DNA of 10,866 nt from DASRRB01 sp036732755 (GTDB taxonomy: Bacteria; Planctomycetota; B15-G4; SIAN01). The stretch lies in the NCBI GenBank assembly GCA_036732755.1, contig DAINBU010000150.1, forward strand, positions 1 to 10,866, read 5' to 3'. The notes under the pieces were generated by a model. That model ran no database searches, was not told the origin of the DNA, and saw only the letters and a list, made by a program, of their open reading frames with translations. This document shows, in pieces, positions 7,781 to 10,866 of this stretch (position 1 is the first letter of the stretch; the number at the start of each line of letters is the position of its first letter). The position numbers and the translations under genes were made by a program.

Positions 7781-9412
7781 ATGAAGCACGGCACGTTCAC
7801 CCCGCCGCTCCCGATCAACGAGCCGGTCAAGAGCTATGCCCCCGGCTCGCCCGAGAAGGTCGAGCTCAAGCGCCGCCTCGAGTCGATGCGGAACGAGAAC
7901 GTCGAGATCCCGCTGGTGATCGGCGGCAAGGAAGTGCGGACGGGGAAGACGGAAAACTGCGTCGAGCCGCACGACCATCGCCATGGGCTCGGCAAGTACC
8001 ACAAGGGCGGGGCGAAGGAGATCGAGAGCGCGGTCGCGGCGGCGAACGCGGCGTGGAAGAGCTGGAGCGAGACCCCCTTCGAGGCGCGCGCGGCGGTCTT
8101 CTTGAAGGCGGCGGAGCTGCTCGCCGGCCCGTGGCGCGCGGAGCTCAACGCCTCGACGATGCTCGGCCAGAGCAAGACGGTCTTCCAGGCCGAGATCGAC
8201 GCGGCGTGCGAGCTCATCGACTTCTGGCGCTTCAACGTCCACTACCTCGACAAGATCCAGCGGGACCAGCCGCAGTCGGGCCCGCAGATGTGGAATCGCC
8301 TCGAGTACCGGCCGCTCGAAGGCTTCGTCGTCGCGATCACGCCGTTCAACTTCACGTCGATCGCCGGGAACCTCCCGACCGCGCCCGCGCTCTGCGGCAA
8401 TACCGTGCTCTGGAAGCCGGCGTCGAGCGCGATCCATTCGGCGCACGTGATCATGCGCCTGCTCGAGGAGGCGGGGCTGCCGCCGGGCGTGATCAACTTC
8501 GTCCCTTGCTCGGGCAGCGACGTGAGCAAGGTGGCGCTCGCCCACCCTGACTTCGCGGGCGTCCACTTCACCGGCTCGACCGAGGTCTTCAACGGCATCT
8601 GGCGCACCTGCGGCGAGCACCTCGACGCCTACGGCGGATATCCGCGGCTGGTCGGCGAGACCGGCGGCAAGGACTTCGTCTTCGCCCACCCGAGCGCCGA
8701 CGTCGCGGCGCTGGAGACGGCGCTCGTGCGCGGCGCCTTCGAGTACCAGGGACAGAAGTGTTCGGCAGCGTCCCGCGCGTACATCCCGCAGTCGCTCTGG
8801 CCGAAGTTGAAGGACCGCCTCGTCGCGACGGTCAAGTCACTCAAGATGGGCGACCCGAAGGACTTCACGAACTTCATGGCAGCGGTGATCGACGCGGGGT
8901 CGTTCACGAAGATCTCGGGCTACATCGACGAGGCGAAGAAGAGCCCCGACGCCGAGATCCTGGTCGGCGGGAAGTGCGACGGCACCCAGGGCTGGTTCAT
9001 CGAGCCGACCGTGATCGTCGCCAAGGACCCGAAGTACCGCTCGATGCGCGAGGAGATCTTCGGGCCGGTCCTCTCGATCTGGGTCTACCCCGACGCGCAG
9101 CTCGACGAGGCGCTCACGCGCTGCGACGAGGACTCGCCCTACGGACTCACCGGAGCGATCTTCGCGCGTGACCGCGCCGCCATCGAGGCGCTCAGCACGC
9201 GACTGCGCCACAGCGCCGGCAACTTCTACGTGAACGACAAGCCGACCGGCGCGGTGGTCGGCCAGCAGCCGTTCGGCGGCGCGCGCGCGTCGGGCACGAA
9301 CGACAAAGCCGGCAGCCAGCTCAATCTCATCCGCTGGCTCTCGCCGCGCACGATCAAGGAGAACTTCGTCCCGCCGCGCGACCACGCCTACCCGCACATG
9401 AGGGAGGCGTGA
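7781..9412 (+). CDS. pruA: L-glutamate gamma-semialdehyde (1-pyrroline-5-carboxylate) dehydrogenase
   Basis: This 543-residue aldehyde dehydrogenase oxidises glutamate semialdehyde to glutamate with NAD, the second step of proline (and the last step of arginine/ornithine) catabolism in the cytoplasm. The sequence closely follows the stand-alone type known from mitochondria (ALDH4A1), including the start (NEPVKSYAPGSPEK), VVGQQPFGGARASGTNDK near the end, and full length. Catalytic positions visible are N190 (TPFNF), general base E293 (GETGGK), nucleophile C327 (GQKCSA) and E425 (EEIFGP). It is not fused to proline dehydrogenase, and no such gene is in the window. The ATG is preceded by a C-tract (GGTCCCTCCCCC) rather than a Shine-Dalgarno sequence. 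It leads an operon with the rhodanese 7 nt downstream. Confidence 0.95.
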   Translation: MKHGTFTPPLPINEPVKSYAPGSPEKVELKRRLESMRNENVEIPLVIGGKEVRTGKTENCVEPHDHRHGLGKYHKGGAKEIESAVAAANAAWKSWSETPFEARAAVFLKAAELLAGPWRAELNASTMLGQSKTVFQAEIDAACELIDFWRFNVHYLDKIQRDQPQSGPQMWNRLEYRPLEGFVVAITPFNFTSIAGNLPTAPALCGNTVLWKPASSAIHSAHVIMRLLEEAGLPPGVINFVPCSGSDVSKVALAHPDFAGVHFTGSTEVFNGIWRTCGEHLDAYGGYPRLVGETGGKDFVFAHPSADVAALETALVRGAFEYQGQKCSAASRAYIPQSLWPKLKDRLVATVKSLKMGDPKDFTNFMAAVIDAGSFTKISGYIDEAKKSPDAEILVGGKCDGTQGWFIEPTVIVAKDPKYRSMREEIFGPVLSIWVYPDAQLDEALTRCDEDSPYGLTGAIFARDRAAIEALSTRLRHSAGNFYVNDKPTGAVVGQQPFGGARASGTNDKAGSQLNLIRWLSPRTIKENFVPPRDHAYPHMREA

Positions 9413-9419
9413 GGGGGAC

Positions 9420-9737
9420 GTGACGTCGATCACGCCGCGCGAGTTGAAGCAGCGGCTCGAACGCGGCGACGCGCTCACGCTCCTCGACGTGCGCGAGCGC
9501 GGCGAGCACGCGATCTGCGCTCTGCCGGGCGACCTGCTGATCCCGATGGGCGACCTGCCCGCCCGCCTGCACGAACTCGACCCCGACGCCGAGACGGTCG
9601 TCTACTGCCACCACGGCATCCGCTCGTCGCACGTGATCGCGCACCTGCAGGCGCAGGGCTTCACGAAGCTCATGAACCTGCGCGGCGGCATCGAGGCGTG
9701 GGCGCGTGACGTCGATCCGACGATGCGCCGCTACTGA
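9420..9737 (+). CDS. Single-domain rhodanese-like sulfurtransferase
   Basis: This 105-residue protein is one complete rhodanese domain, comparable in size to GlpE/PspE-like proteins. LLDVRE (21-26) is the conserved N-terminal block, and the active-site loop is C63-HHGIRS (63-69), followed by the usual helix and a GGIEAW block (89-94). The intact cysteine argues for activity: transfer of sulfane sulfur from thiosulfate or a persulfide carrier. No signal peptide is present, so it should be cytoplasmic. The start is GTG at 9420, after AGGGGGA placed very close to it; a stronger GGGAGG lies 12 nt upstream within the end of the dehydrogenase gene. Spacing of 7 nt before and 8 nt after points to co-transcription with its neighbours. 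The functional link to the dehydrogenase is not obvious. Confidence 0.92.
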   Translation: MTSITPRELKQRLERGDALTLLDVRERGEHAICALPGDLLIPMGDLPARLHELDPDAETVVYCHHGIRSSHVIAHLQAQGFTKLMNLRGGIEAWARDVDPTMRRY

Positions 9738-9745
9738 TCCGCGCC

Positions 9746-10735
9746 ATGGGCCGCACGGAGAAGACCGGGAAGACGCTCGGCCGCAACCTGCTCCGCGTGC
9801 TGGACGTCGTCCTCTTCCCGTTCACGCTCCTCTCGCTGCTGTGGATGCGGGCGTTCCGGTTCGCCGGGCCGCACCGCATGCCGCTGACGCGGCGCGCCTG
9901 CCTGCGCCTCGGCGTCTGGCCACTGCGCGATCACTTCTACGACCCGCAGTTCCACCCGCGCCACCTGCCGCGCGACTACGACCGGCGCGAGCGCGCGCTC
10001 GCCGGCCTCGACCTCGACGTCCCCTTCCAGCTCGCGCGCCTCGCCGATTTCGACTCCGCCGACGAGCTGCGCGCGCTCGCGCGCGACGGCGCCGCTTCGG
10101 GCGTGCGCCTCGACGCCGCCAACTTCGGCGCCGGCGACTCCGAGTACCTCTACAGCGTGGTGCGCCGCTTCAAGCCGCGCCGCATCTTCGAGATCGGCAG
10201 CGGCAACTCCTCGCGCGTCTCGCTCGCCGCGCTCGACAAGAACGCCGCCGAGGATCCAACGCGCGCCGGCGAGCTGGTCTGCATCGACCCGCACGCACCG
10301 GCCAAGCTCGACGCGACGCGCGCGCGCGTGGTTCGCAAGCGGGTCAAGGAGCTCGGCGCCGGCTTCTTCGCGGAGCTCGACCGTAACGACGTCCTCTTCA
10401 TCGACTCGGCCCACGTGATCCGGCCGCAGGGCGACGTGCTCTTCGAATTCCTCGAGCTGCTGCCGACGCTGCGCCCCGGCGTCCAGATCCACGTGCACGA
10501 CATCTACACGCCGCGCGACTACCCCAAAGAGCTCCTCGTCGGCCGCCTCTCCTTCTGGAACGAGCAGTACCTGCTCGAGGCGTTCCTCAGCGGCAACCGG
10601 GACTTCCGCGTCACCGGCGCGCTGAACCACCTCTGGCACCACCACTTCGAGGCGCTCGCGGCGAAGTGTCCGCTGCTGAAGAGCATCCCGGCGGCGCGGC
10701 CGGGGTCGTTCTGGTTCGAACGCCGCGGCTTGTAA
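9746..10735 (+). CDS. Class I SAM-dependent methyltransferase with hydrophobic N-terminus
   Basis: This 329-residue protein carries a Rossmann methyltransferase core: motif I IFEIGSGNSS (147-156), an acidic second strand LVCIDP (177-182), and VLFIDSAHV (216-224). A VHDIYTPRDYP block (250-260) contains likely metal- or substrate-facing residues. The layout resembles the Methyltransf_24 group, often O-methylating sugars or small secondary metabolites. Residues 14-36 are hydrophobic (LLRVLDVVLFPFTLLSLLW) between basic residues, which suggests attachment to the inner membrane. The substrate cannot be named. The ATG at 9746 lies 8 nt after the rhodanese stop, with no clear Shine-Dalgarno sequence, suggesting translational coupling. 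It is the last gene of the operon; repeat copy D starts 6 nt after its TAA. Confidence 0.85.
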   Translation: MGRTEKTGKTLGRNLLRVLDVVLFPFTLLSLLWMRAFRFAGPHRMPLTRRACLRLGVWPLRDHFYDPQFHPRHLPRDYDRRERALAGLDLDVPFQLARLADFDSADELRALARDGAASGVRLDAANFGAGDSEYLYSVVRRFKPRRIFEIGSGNSSRVSLAALDKNAAEDPTRAGELVCIDPHAPAKLDATRARVVRKRVKELGAGFFAELDRNDVLFIDSAHVIRPQGDVLFEFLELLPTLRPGVQIHVHDIYTPRDYPKELLVGRLSFWNEQYLLEAFLSGNRDFRVTGALNHLWHHHFEALAAKCPLLKSIPAARPGSFWFERRGL

Positions 10736-10741
10736 CTGGAG

Positions 10742-10840
10742 CGGACGTCGAGGGCGGGGGTGAAGAGGGCGCGGGGAGCAGGATGGGTGGTTGAACGCGC
10801 GACGGGCGGGGGCGGGTCGAGAGGGCGGAGGGGAAAAAGG
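10742..10840 (+). repeat. Dispersed intergenic repeat, copy D, with G-quadruplex motifs
   Basis: The core at 10742-10778 matches copy C (inverted, 684-720) over 37 nt with one mismatch. The far end at 10822-10840 (AGGGCGGAGGGGAAAAAGG) matches the complement of copy A at 4-22 exactly. The strand is strongly purine-rich. Two stretches fit the G3N1-7 quadruplex pattern: 10752-10776 (loops 1, 6 and 3 nt) and 10804-10825 (loops 1, 1 and 6 nt with a run of five Gs). It lies just after the methyltransferase stop, in sense orientation. No U-rich terminator is visible before the window ends. Confidence 0.8.
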
Positions 10841-10866
10841 CTCGATGGACGGGACACGCTCGCCCC

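Noticed and set aside
7622..8689. Upstream extension of the esterase frame, giving a 1021-residue protein
   Set aside because: The extra 356 residues are antisense to the dehydrogenase gene; the ATG at 7621 has a ribosome site and begins a proper signal peptide.

Overview
The window is GC-rich bacterial chromosome (roughly 70% GC by eye). Its genes show GTG and TTG starts, weak or absent Shine-Dalgarno sites in places, a sialate O-acetylesterase-type secreted esterase and a class II ribonucleotide reductase. This would suit a high-GC member of the Planctomycetota or a similar deep-branching, sediment or aquatic heterotroph. That placement is an inference from gene style only; no rRNA or tRNA is present to fix it.

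Layout. Positions 1-747 hold no convincing gene. They contain three diverged copies (A, B, C) of a dispersed repeat, a cluster of CGTTCG hexamers, and one copy of a second, shorter repeat. A strong intrinsic terminator (748-776) ends the minus-strand gene nrdJ (814-3306), an adenosylcobalamin-dependent ribonucleotide reductase. Upstream of nrdJ, 3307-3686 is a gene-free regulatory region. It holds a sigma70-type promoter, a single NrdR-box-like site over the predicted transcription start, a leader of about 230 nt with a 10-bp hairpin, and the second copy of the short repeat. Further upstream on the same strand is a lysophospholipid (LpxL/HtrB-type) acyltransferase (3687-4646).

An 80-bp divergent region containing a near-perfect hairpin separates the acyltransferase from an unrecognised secreted protein on the plus strand (4727-5593). 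That gene converges on a large secreted SGNH/SASA-family esterase on the minus strand (5624-7621). Across a 159-bp divergent region with a dyad at 7713-7731, a tight plus-strand operon follows: L-glutamate gamma-semialdehyde dehydrogenase (7781-9412), a single-domain rhodanese (9420-9737) and an N-terminally hydrophobic SAM-dependent methyltransferase (9746-10735), with gaps of 7 and 8 nt. A fourth copy (D) of the dispersed repeat begins 6 nt after the operon's last stop codon.

The genes cover housekeeping and catabolic tasks: dNTP supply, lipid acylation, polysaccharide de-acetylation and proline/arginine catabolism. They do not form one obvious system. The least explained material is non-coding: the A-D repeat family, found twice in sense orientation downstream of a gene's 3' end, and the short repeat shared between the nrdJ leader and the nrdJ 3' flank.
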